Below, piece after piece: positions 4,254 to 10,491 of a stretch of DNA of 10,491 nt (positions within the stretch are counted from its first letter, which is position 1; each line of letters begins with the position of its first letter). The notes under the pieces were generated by a model. It ran no database searches. It was not told the DNA's origin and saw only the letters and a program-made list of their open reading frames with translations. The stretch is taken from contig MHLB01000015.1 in NCBI GenBank assembly GCA_001818895.1, positions 1,913-12,403 of the forward strand, given 5' to 3'. The stretch comes from Candidatus Liptonbacteria bacterium RIFCSPLOWO2_01_FULL_53_13. GTDB lineage: Bacteria > Patescibacteriota > Minisyncoccia > UBA6257 > 2-01-FULL-56-20. The position numbers and the translations under genes are program-made.

Positions 4254-6536
4254 ATGAAGCTCATTATTGTTGAATCACCCACAAAGGCGAAAACGATCTC
4301 CAAATTCTTAGGCGAGGGGTACGCAGTGCTCTCTTCGTTCGGGCACGTACGCGACCTGCCGAAAAGCAAGCTTGGCATTGACGTGAAGCATGATTTCGCT
4401 CCGCAGTATGTCATTCCTCCGAAGGCAAAGGAGGCGGTGGCGGCGCTCAAAAAATCGGCGCATACCGCATCACAGGTCATTCTCGCGACAGACGAAGACC
4501 GCGAAGGAGAAGCAATCGCGTGGCATCTTGTTGAAGCCCTTGGGCTGGAAAATCCGAAATCCGAAATCCGAAATCCGAAACGAAAACGTGGATTGTCTGA
4601 CGATGCGCCATTAGCTATTAGCCATAAGCCATTCTCGCGCATTGCATTCCACGAGATTACCGAGTCCGCGATCCGCGAAGCGCTTGAACAGCCCAGAAAA
4701 ATCGACCAGCATCTGGTAGATGCCCAGCAGGCGCGGCGCGTGCTGGACCGGCTGGTGGGATATGAACTTTCGCCTTTTCTTTGGAGAAAGATCCGCTATG
4801 GCCTCTCCGCGGGGCGCGTGCAATCGGTTGCCGTCCGGCTCGTGGTGGAGCGGGAACGGGAAATCCAGGCGTTCAAAACGGAGGCGTATTGGACCATTGA
4901 GGGAAAATTCTCAAAGAAAGGGAACGGCGGACCCTTCGGCGCGCGGCTTGCCGCGATCGGCGGCAAAACCATCGGGAAGTTTGACCTTAATAAAACGGAT
5001 GCGGAGCGCATCGTAAAGGAGCTTGTGAAGGTTAACTACCGAGTTTCTGATGTCGCTGCCAAGAAAGTGGCGCGGAATCCCGCGCCGCCGTTCACCACCT
5101 CAACGCTCCAGCAGGAAGCGGCGCGGAAGCTCGGATTTTCCGCAAAGCAGACCATGGTCATCGCCCAGCGGCTTTATGAAGAAGGAAAGATCACCTATAT
5201 GCGCACGGACAGCGTGAATCTTGCCGCCTCTGCGCTCGGAGAGGCGCGCGCGGTAATCACGAACATGTTCGGAAAAGAATATGCGCTTGCCTCGCCCCGC
5301 TACTACGCCACGAAATCAAAAGGGGCGCAGGAGGCCCACGAAGCGATCCGCCCGACTCATGTCGCGCGGGCGCCGGGCGAGGCGGGCATTGCCGACCGGG
5401 GGCAAGCGCGCCTCTACGAACTTATCTGGAAACGCACGCTTGCCTGCCAGATGGCGCCCGCAGAGCTTGAACAGGTTGCGGTGGATATCGCGGCGGAGGG
5501 CACGCCGTATTCCTTCCGCGCGAACGGACAGACCGTCGTTTTTGACGGATTTATCCGCGCCTATACCGAAGGGAGCGATGAGGCGGCGGACGAGGAAGGG
5601 GCGCTTCCTCCCCTTTCCAAAGACGATGTCCTCACCACGAAAGGCGTTGAGGCGCTGGAGCACTTTACCGAACCGCCTCCGCGCTATACCGACGCCACGC
5701 TTGTGAAGGCGTTGGAGAGCTACGGGATCGGCAGGCCGTCAACGTATGCGCCGACGCTTTCCACTATTCAGGACCGGGAGTACGTGGAAAAAACGGACAA
5801 GAAATACCATCCGACCGAGATCGGCATAATGGTGAACGACATGCTCGTGGAAAATTTCCCCGAAATCGTGGATATCAATTTCACTTCCCACATTGAAGAA
5901 GAGCTTGACGACATCGCCGAAGGAAAGATCAGCTGGGTGGAAGTGTGCCGCGAGTTCTATGTGCCGTTCAAAAAGCACCTGACCGAGCGCGAGGCGACGG
6001 TGCAGAAGGAAATCGTCGTTTCGGAAACTCCCTGCCCGCATTGCGGGAAAATGATGGTGGTGAAATTCGGCAGAATGGGAAAGTTCCTCGCCTGCCCGGA
6101 CCCGGAAGTGAAAGTGACGCTTCCGATGCCCGAGGAGGCGGCGCAGATCAAATTGCTTGAAGAAAAAACGAAGGGCGAGATGTGCCCGCTCTGCGGAAAA
6201 CAATTAAGCGTCCGCCGCGGACGCTTCGGGTTTTTCCTCGGATGCGTGGATTATCCGAAATGCAAAGGCATCGCAAAAATTTGGAATAAGACGGGGTTCA
6301 AGTGCCCCGCGTGCCTCGCCTCTCCGGACCGCAAAGAAAAACCGGGTGATATCGTGGAGAAAAAGTCGCGCGGAAGAGGCAAAGTGTTCTATGCCTGCAC
6401 GCGCTATCCCGATTGCACGATCGCCTTAAACAAAAAACCGGAGAGCGAAGCGGAACTGCAAGAGCTTTATGAGAAGTGGAAAGCGAATCCGCCGAAACCG
6501 AGAAAGAAAAAAGTTGAGCGGCCTCTTGCTTCTTGA
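4254..6536 (+). CDS. topA: DNA topoisomerase I (type IA)
   Basis: Relaxes negative supercoils by cutting one DNA strand through a tyrosine-phosphate link. 760 residues. The Toprim domain opens with MKLIIVESPTKAKTI (catalytic Glu7) and carries the metal-binding DEDREGEAIAW (D80, D82, E84). The active-site Tyr315 is in GKITYMRTDS (311-320). The usual LVGYELSPFLWRKI and LSAGRVQSVA segments are at about 168-193. Three C-terminal zinc-ribbon repeats follow: C594/C597/C614, C644/C647/C664/C670 and C684/C687/C715/C721. The first lacks its fourth cysteine (ACPDPE replaces the usual C-x5-C end) and may not bind zinc. Residues about 99-128 look inserted between the Toprim HLVEALGL helix and RIAFHEIT, where the family usually has a short turn, and this stretch is encoded by heptamer repeats. 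The ATG at 4254 gives the canonical family N terminus. rel follows after 24 bp, so co-transcription is likely. Confidence 0.98.
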   Translation: MKLIIVESPTKAKTISKFLGEGYAVLSSFGHVRDLPKSKLGIDVKHDFAPQYVIPPKAKEAVAALKKSAHTASQVILATDEDREGEAIAWHLVEALGLENPKSEIRNPKRKRGLSDDAPLAISHKPFSRIAFHEITESAIREALEQPRKIDQHLVDAQQARRVLDRLVGYELSPFLWRKIRYGLSAGRVQSVAVRLVVEREREIQAFKTEAYWTIEGKFSKKGNGGPFGARLAAIGGKTIGKFDLNKTDAERIVKELVKVNYRVSDVAAKKVARNPAPPFTTSTLQQEAARKLGFSAKQTMVIAQRLYEEGKITYMRTDSVNLAASALGEARAVITNMFGKEYALASPRYYATKSKGAQEAHEAIRPTHVARAPGEAGIADRGQARLYELIWKRTLACQMAPAELEQVAVDIAAEGTPYSFRANGQTVVFDGFIRAYTEGSDEAADEEGALPPLSKDDVLTTKGVEALEHFTEPPPRYTDATLVKALESYGIGRPSTYAPTLSTIQDREYVEKTDKKYHPTEIGIMVNDMLVENFPEIVDINFTSHIEEELDDIAEGKISWVEVCREFYVPFKKHLTEREATVQKEIVVSETPCPHCGKMMVVKFGRMGKFLACPDPEVKVTLPMPEEAAQIKLLEEKTKGEMCPLCGKQLSVRRGRFGFFLGCVDYPKCKGIAKIWNKTGFKCPACLASPDRKEKPGDIVEKKSRGRGKVFYACTRYPDCTIALNKKPESEAELQELYEKWKANPPKPRKKKVERPLAS
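4551..4578 (+). repeat. Four perfect 7-bp AATCCGA units inside topA
   Basis: AATCCGA is repeated four times without a mismatch from 4551 to 4578, encoding about residues 100-109 (NPKSEIRNPK). The same peptide pattern arises from any frame-rotating AATCCGA array. It sits in a loop region absent from typical topoisomerase I. Confidence 0.85.
4607..4634 (+). repeat. Four 7-bp GCCATTA-type units inside topA
   Basis: Units in register are GCCATTA (4607), GCTATTA (4614), GCCATAA (4621) and GCCATTC (4628), encoding about residues 119-127 (PLAISHKPF). The third unit carries the ATAAGC variant, exactly as in the array at 1213-1240 when read on its minus strand. The two topA arrays are separated by 28 bp, which is four heptads. 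Confidence 0.8.
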
Positions 6537-6548
6537 TGCTCGTTGCTC

Positions 6549-6554
6549 AATACT
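6549..6554 (+). promoter_or_regulatory. Possible -10 box of rel (leaderless)
   Basis: AATACT at 6549-6554 ends 6 nt before the ATG at 6561, the spacing seen at parA and close to that at dprA and the PilO-like gene. It differs from TATAAT at two positions and has no TG extension, so the gene may instead be read through from topA. Confidence 0.3.
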
Positions 6555-6560
6555 TGAGCT

Positions 6561-8267
6561 ATGACCGTTGCGGAACTCGCAAGGAACAACCCCGGTGGCC
6601 TTATCGGCAAGGCATTTTCTTTCGCTGAAAAGGCGCATAAGGGGCAGAAGCGCAAAAGCGGCGAGCCGTATTTCAACCACCTTACCGCCACCGCCGACAC
6701 GCTCTCCTCGTGGCATCTTGACGACGCAACGATTGCCGCGGGGCTCTTGCACGACGCGGTGGAAGACACTCCCGTCACGCGCGAAGAGCTCCGCGAGCGG
6801 TTCGGGGAAGAAATCGATTTTCTCGTGGACGGCGTTACGAAACTATCCCATCTCAAATACCGCGGAGCCCAGGAAAAAGTGGAGAATCTCCGCAAGCTTA
6901 TCTTCGCGCTTTCGCAGGACCTCCGCGTCATTTTCGTGAAACTTGCCGACCGCCTGCATAATATGCAAACGCTCAGCGCCGTCCCGCGCGAGAAACAAAA
7001 GCGCATCGCGCTTGAAACGAACGATATTTACGCCCCCATCGCCTACCGGCTCGGCATGCAAAATCTCTCGGGAGAATTGCAAGACCTTTCATTCCCCTAT
7101 CTTTACCCGCAAGAAAGCAAGTGGCTCTACGACAATGTGCGGGAGCGCTATAAAGAGCGCGAAGAATATCTTGAAAACATCAAGCCCTTGCTCGGCCGCG
7201 CGCTTGAGGCGCACCACCTGAAAGCGTACACGATCGATTTCCGCGCAAAGCGTTACAGTAGCTTGTACTACAAGCTCGTGCGCCACAACATGGACATTGA
7301 GCGCATTTACGACCTCGTTGCCATGCGCGTGATCGTGGAAACCGTGCAGGACTGCTATGCGGCGCTCGGCGCCATCCACGAGCTTTGGCCGCCGCTCCCC
7401 GGGCGCATCAAGGACTATATCGCGATGCCGAAGCCGAACGGGTACCGCAGTTTGCATACGACCATCATCGGTCCCGACGGAAAATTCGTGGAAATCCAGA
7501 TCCGCACCCGCATCATGCACGAAGAAGACGAGAACGGCATCGCGGCGCATTGGCTTTACGAACAGTACAAAAAATCGGGGTTGAATCCCGACCGCCCGAC
7601 CAGAAAACTTGCGGAAGAGGTCCGCTGGGTGCAACAGCTCCGTACGTGGCAGGAAAAATACGCCGGCGAGGGTGAAGCGCATGATGAATTTCTTGAGGCG
7701 ATGAAGATAGATTTCTTCAAAGACCGCATTTTCGGCATTACGCCAAAGGGAGACGTGATAGACCTTCCCGTCGGCTCCACTCCAATTGACTTTGCGTATC
7801 ACATCCATTCGGAAGTCGGGAACGCCTGCGTCGCCGCGAAAGTGAACGATCAATTCGCTTCGCTTGACTATGAGCTCCATTCGGGCGATCTGGTGGAAAT
7901 CCTCACACAGAAAAACAAGAAGCCATCCGAGGATTGGCTCTCGTTCGTCAAAACCACCGTGGCGCGCGACCACATCAAAATAGCGCTCCGGGAGAAAGAC
8001 AATCGCTTGCGCGCAAAACGCGTCCCCACGAAAGTGGAATTCAAAGTCGCCGTTCAGAACCGCCTCGGGCTTCTGCGCGACATTTCCGCCATCATCGCAA
8101 AATCACATTTTCATATCGGGAGCATCAATACCACCAAGCAATCCACGGCAAAATTTCCCATCATGCGGATTGAGTGCGAATTGCACGAGAGAGACAAGAT
8201 AGAACGTCTTATTCTGAAACTGAAGGAATTGAAAGAGGTGAGGGAGATAAGCTATCGCGTGCTGTAA
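6561..8267 (+). CDS. rel: Bifunctional (p)ppGpp synthetase/hydrolase, RelA/SpoT homologue
   Basis: Makes and degrades the stringent-response alarmone (p)ppGpp. 568 residues. The HD hydrolase domain (about 15-165) retains H40, H64-D65, E68-D69 (LLHDAVEDT) and D130/N134 (LADRLHNM). The synthetase domain (about 205-340) retains KRYSSLYYKL, YDLVAMRVI with D251, KPNGYRSLHT and EIQIRTRIMH with E311. A TGS domain occupies about 388-450 and a C-terminal ACT domain about 494-568. The protein is shorter than typical Rel (about 700-750 residues). The helical and zinc-finger/CC regions that normally lie between TGS and ACT are reduced to about 44 residues. The ACT and TGS domains still suggest ribosome or ligand control. 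The ATG at 6561 follows topA after 24 bp. A long hairpin follows the stop. Confidence 0.96.
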   Translation: MTVAELARNNPGGLIGKAFSFAEKAHKGQKRKSGEPYFNHLTATADTLSSWHLDDATIAAGLLHDAVEDTPVTREELRERFGEEIDFLVDGVTKLSHLKYRGAQEKVENLRKLIFALSQDLRVIFVKLADRLHNMQTLSAVPREKQKRIALETNDIYAPIAYRLGMQNLSGELQDLSFPYLYPQESKWLYDNVRERYKEREEYLENIKPLLGRALEAHHLKAYTIDFRAKRYSSLYYKLVRHNMDIERIYDLVAMRVIVETVQDCYAALGAIHELWPPLPGRIKDYIAMPKPNGYRSLHTTIIGPDGKFVEIQIRTRIMHEEDENGIAAHWLYEQYKKSGLNPDRPTRKLAEEVRWVQQLRTWQEKYAGEGEAHDEFLEAMKIDFFKDRIFGITPKGDVIDLPVGSTPIDFAYHIHSEVGNACVAAKVNDQFASLDYELHSGDLVEILTQKNKKPSEDWLSFVKTTVARDHIKIALREKDNRLRAKRVPTKVEFKVAVQNRLGLLRDISAIIAKSHFHIGSINTTKQSTAKFPIMRIECELHERDKIERLILKLKELKEVREISYRVL

Positions 8268-8277
8268 CGTTATCAGT

Positions 8278-8347
8278 ATGACAATAACGATGACAATGAC
8301 GGATCCGCCGCTTATTTGTCATTGTCATGGTCATCGTCACGGTCATT
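8278..8347. terminator. Hexamer-built hairpin between convergent rel and parB
   Basis: ATGACAATGAC (8290-8300) pairs perfectly with GTCATTGTCAT (8318-8328) around a 17-nt loop. Pairing continues with scattered mismatches out to 8279/8339. Both arms are 6 bp tandem units in register: ATGACA-like units at 8278-8301 and five GTCAYN units at 8318-8347, the last overlapping the parB stop codon. Its place between two converging genes suggests a shared bidirectional terminator. No U tract follows on either strand, so transcription-blocking is inferred. Confidence 0.6.
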
Positions 8348-9539
8348 GAGCGCCTTCTTTCCCAAGACGCTCAATGATATTCTGCAACTCCTCCCCGGAA
8401 TAAAAGGTGATGGTGATCCTTCCGGAAGCGCCGCTCTGGTGGATCTGGACGGGCGCGCCCAATTCCGCGCTCAATTTTTCTTCAAACATTTTAAGTTCCG
8501 GTGAAAACGGCATCGGCGCGTCCTCTTTTTTCTCGCCGCGCTTTTCCGCATCCATGCGCGATTTAAGTTCCCGCGTCGTCATGCGCGTGTTGAGAAGGTC
8601 GCTGAACAATCTTTGGCGCGCCGCCGGGTCGCCGACCGCGAGCAACAACCTCCCGTGGCTCTCGGTGATCGCTCCTCGCTCTAAAGCGCCTTGAATGTCC
8701 TGCGGCAAGTCAAGCAGGCGGACGGTATTCGCCACCGTTTCCCTGCTTTTGCCGAGCCGCGCGGCGATTTCCCGCTGGGTCAGGCGGAATTCGTCCTGCA
8801 GGCGCGCGATGGCGCGCGCGACCTCGATCGGATTCAGGTCCTCGCGCTGGATATTCTCAATGATGGCCATTTCCAGCCGCTCGCGCTCAAGGTCAACCTT
8901 TCTGATGATCGCGGGAATGGTTTCAAGCCCCAGAAGTTTTGACGCAAGTAATCTCCTCTCACCGGCGATGAGCACGTATTCCACGTCCGTCCCGCTCGGC
9001 ACTTCTTTGAGCACTTTGGTAACAAGGATGGGCTGAATGATGCCGAACTCGCGGATGGACGCGGCAAGCTCACGGATGCTTTCTTCGTCAAACGTACGGC
9101 GCGGCTGGTCCGGATTCGGCCGGACCTTCGCGACTTCTATGTGGAATACCGATTCAAATATTTTCGGTTCTTCGCTCTTTCTCTGTATCGCCGGTTTCGG
9201 CTTCGCGGGCGATGGAATGCCCCCGAAGGAGGAAGGCTGAATCAATTCTTCTTTCCGCTCTTCCGGAAGTTTAAGTTCTTCGCGCAAAGGCGGGGGTTGG
9301 ATTTCACGATGGGGGTCTGGCACGACAGGCTGTGCCGGAGCGGGCGGCGAAGGCGTGGGTACGGGAGAAACGTTCAAATTATTATTCCCCGCCTGCCCGC
9401 CAAAGCTTTGCGACGGCTGGGAGCCCGTCGAGAGGCTCGCTTTGTCCGCGTCAGTCCGCGTCAAGTCCGCGTTAGTCCGCGCGCCGGAGGCGGGGTCGTG
9501 CGACGGCGGGATGAGAGATTGAAGTCCTTTGCCAAGCAT
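8343..9539 (-). CDS. parB: Chromosome partitioning protein ParB
   Basis: CTPase/DNA clamp that loads at parS and works with ParA in chromosome segregation. 398 residues. The N terminus MLGKGLQSLIPP is the conserved motif that contacts ParA. The ParB N-terminal domain starts near 133 (FHIEVAKVRPNPDQPRRTF) and contains AGERRLLASK (192-201, the CTP-binding GERR box) and IIENIQREDLNPIEVARA (226-243). The helix-turn-helix is LTQREIAARLGKSRETVANTV (253-273), followed by the LLLAVGDPAARQ region and a C-terminal dimerisation part (about 347-396). The linker between the ParA motif and the core is unusually long (about 120 residues), low in complexity and Pro/Ser-rich, and it contains a repeat-encoded segment at about 20-32. 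It lies 108 bp downstream of parA, probably in one operon. There is no Shine-Dalgarno and no clear promoter of its own. Confidence 0.96.
   Translation of the reverse strand: MLGKGLQSLIPPSHDPASGARTNADLTRTDADKASLSTGSQPSQSFGGQAGNNNLNVSPVPTPSPPAPAQPVVPDPHREIQPPPLREELKLPEERKEELIQPSSFGGIPSPAKPKPAIQRKSEEPKIFESVFHIEVAKVRPNPDQPRRTFDEESIRELAASIREFGIIQPILVTKVLKEVPSGTDVEYVLIAGERRLLASKLLGLETIPAIIRKVDLERERLEMAIIENIQREDLNPIEVARAIARLQDEFRLTQREIAARLGKSRETVANTVRLLDLPQDIQGALERGAITESHGRLLLAVGDPAARQRLFSDLLNTRMTTRELKSRMDAEKRGEKKEDAPMPFSPELKMFEEKLSAELGAPVQIHQSGASGRITITFYSGEELQNIIERLGKEGAQ
9444..9483 (-). repeat. 10-11 bp tandem repeat inside the parB linker
   Basis: GTCCGCGTYA units begin at 9444, 9454, 9465 and 9475, with spacings of 10, 11 and 10 bp; the last copy is partial. 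They encode about residues 20-32 (ARTNADLTRTDAD) of the ParB linker. Because the period is not a multiple of three the peptide repeats only loosely. Confidence 0.7.
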
Positions 9540-9552
9540 AGTGTTGAGGAAA

Positions 9553-9580
9553 TGTCTAATATCTAATTACTAATGTCTAA
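9553..9580. repeat. Four 7-bp units upstream of parB
   Basis: TGTCTAA (9553), TATCTAA (9560), TTACTAA (9567) and TGTCTAA (9574) follow each other in register. They fill the position where a parB leader or promoter would lie, ending 13 bp from its ATG. Confidence 0.7.
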
Positions 9581-9626
9581 CCGACATATAAAATGCTGGA
9601 TTGATCATTTGGTCATTGTGGATTTA

Positions 9627-9654
9627 TTTAGAAATTAGAAATTTTATCTAGATA
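9627..9654. repeat. 7-bp units across the parA stop codon
   Basis: TTTAGAA (9627) and ATTAGAA (9634) are followed in register by the diverged units ATTTTAT and CTAGATA. The array runs over the parA stop codon (9650-9648), so the last parA codons (FNI) are repeat-derived. Between this and the array at 9553-9580 is about 46 bp without a recognisable element, apart from a two-mismatch DnaA-box-like word at 9617-9625. Confidence 0.55.
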
Positions 9655-10469
9655 TTAAAGTCCCCGAACCTCTCGCTCATTTGAGCGTCCTGCGGTATGC
9701 CGCTCGGCGTCTCTTGCGCGATAATCTCCCCCGCCAGCCGTTCGTATGCTTCCGCTCCGGGCGAGTCTGGTCGGTAGAGCGCAACGGGCTTTGAAAAACT
9801 CGGGGCTTCCGCAAGCGCGATACTCCTCGGGATGATCGTCGCGAACACATGGTGGGGAAAGTTCGTCCGCAAGTCACGTGCCACGTCGCGCGAAAGCCGC
9901 TCGCGATGATTATACATCGTGAGGAGCGCTCCCGTGATTTTCAGGTGGTGCTTCAGGTTGTTGCGGATCAAATCCACGGTGTCCACGAGCTGTCCCAGCC
10001 CTTCCAAACTGTAATATTCCGCCTGTACGGGAATGATAACCTCATCGCTCGCCACAAGGCCGTTCACGGTGAGGAGCGAGAGGGACGGCGGCATGTCAAT
10101 AAAAATATAGTCGTAGGTGTGGCGGATGGCGTTCAGAAATTTGCGCAGGAAATATTCGCGCTCCGGTAAATTCACCAGCTCAATGAGCGTACCGGCAAGG
10201 TGCGGCGCGGACGGAATGAAGTGCAGGTTAAAGAGCGCCGAGGGCCTGATGATCTCGTGGTGAGGCGCCTCGTTCAGAATACCGTGATAAATGCTTTTCT
10301 CCGTGTGCATCGGGTTCGCCCCCAGGGCGGAACTCGCGTTCGCCTGCGGGTCAAAGTCAATGAGAAGCGTCCGCTTTCCCTTCATCGCCAGATAAGCGCC
10401 GAGATTCACGGCGGTCGTCGTTTTCCCGACGCCGCCTTTCCAGTTGCAAATTGAAATCACCCGTGCCAT
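9648..10469 (-). CDS. parA: Chromosome partitioning ATPase ParA (Soj)
   Basis: Deviant Walker-type ATPase that binds the nucleoid and moves ParB-parS complexes. 273 residues. It has the ICNWKGGVGKTTTAVNL P-loop (7-23) with signature Lys11 and Lys16, the Walker A' motif LLIDFDPQANAS (35-46; D38, D40) and the Walker B motif YIFIDMPPSLSLL (121-133; D125). The QAEYYSLEGL segment (149-158) and the C-terminal PRSIALAEAPSFSKPV motif (214-229) are typical of chromosomal ParA. There is no N-terminal helix-turn-helix, so it is the Soj-like short form. The ATG at 10469 follows a perfect TATAAT after 6 nt. parB lies downstream on the same strand. The C-terminal residues merge into a heptamer repeat. Confidence 0.97.
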   Translation of the reverse strand: MARVISICNWKGGVGKTTTAVNLGAYLAMKGKRTLLIDFDPQANASSALGANPMHTEKSIYHGILNEAPHHEIIRPSALFNLHFIPSAPHLAGTLIELVNLPEREYFLRKFLNAIRHTYDYIFIDMPPSLSLLTVNGLVASDEVIIPVQAEYYSLEGLGQLVDTVDLIRNNLKHHLKITGALLTMYNHRERLSRDVARDLRTNFPHHVFATIIPRSIALAEAPSFSKPVALYRPDSPGAEAYERLAGEIIAQETPSGIPQDAQMSERFGDFNI

Positions 10470-10475
10470 GCCGCA

Positions 10476-10481
10476 ATTATA
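10476..10481 (-). promoter_or_regulatory. Consensus -10 box of parA (leaderless)
   Basis: A perfect TATAAT on the minus strand (10481-10476) is separated from the parA ATG by 6 nt. Transcription would begin at or next to the start codon. The -35 region lies beyond the window edge and cannot be inspected. Confidence 0.6.
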
Positions 10482-10491
10482 TCTGCTTTCC

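Noticed and set aside
4551..4634. CRISPR array
   Set aside because: Units are 7 bp, directly abutting and without unique spacers; no cas genes are present.
7089..7973. Long minus-strand open frame (294 codons) opposite rel
   Set aside because: It lies opposite conserved synthetase and TGS domains; it is the usual mirror frame of a GC-rich gene.
9872..9887. Second parS-like word with a TCACGTG core inside parA
   Set aside because: Only about 9 of 16 positions match and it lies in coding sequence; the CACGTG core is expected by chance.

Overview
This window looks like a piece of an uncultivated, small-genome bacterium of the Candidate Phyla Radiation (Patescibacteria, Parcubacteria-like). That assignment is an inference. 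It rests on compact housekeeping genes, a short Rel protein, a KKGFTLIE-type pseudopilin, ATG starts without Shine-Dalgarno sequences, and -10 boxes that sit directly against start codons. No ribosomal or phylogenetic marker is present to prove it.

Layout, left to right. A gene may run off the left edge on the minus strand (about 8 codons seen). Positions 130-693 (-) encode a type IV pilin/pseudopilin. A repeat-rich intergenic region of almost 400 bp follows. Then come an RluA-family pseudouridine synthase (1081-1890, -), two tRNAs one base apart (Val-GAC and Ile-GAT, +), and a minus-strand pair: a PilO-like membrane protein (2470-3003) followed by a small one-helix membrane protein (2189-2410). 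A plus-strand series begins from a divergent promoter region: dprA (3096-4136), topA (4254-6536) and a bifunctional (p)ppGpp synthetase/hydrolase rel (6561-8267). It meets a convergent minus-strand parA (9648-10469) and parB (8343-9539) at a strong hairpin.

Functionally the window mixes DNA uptake (pilin, PilO-like protein, DprA), DNA topology (TopA), stringent response (Rel), chromosome segregation (ParA/ParB) and translation (tRNAs, pseudouridine synthase). All recognised enzymes keep their key catalytic residues.

The most unusual signal is not a gene. Short degenerate tandem repeats in strict register, mostly 7 bp units but also 6 bp and 10-11 bp, occur at about nine loci in 10 kb. Each locus has its own unit sequence, and several loci share the order consensus-consensus-variant-consensus. 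They fill intergenic gaps and also lie in frame inside rluA-family, topA and parB coding sequence, where they seem to add peptide loops to conserved enzymes. A second pattern is that pilO-like, dprA, parA and perhaps rel have a -10 hexamer ending 6-7 nt before the ATG, which predicts leaderless mRNAs.
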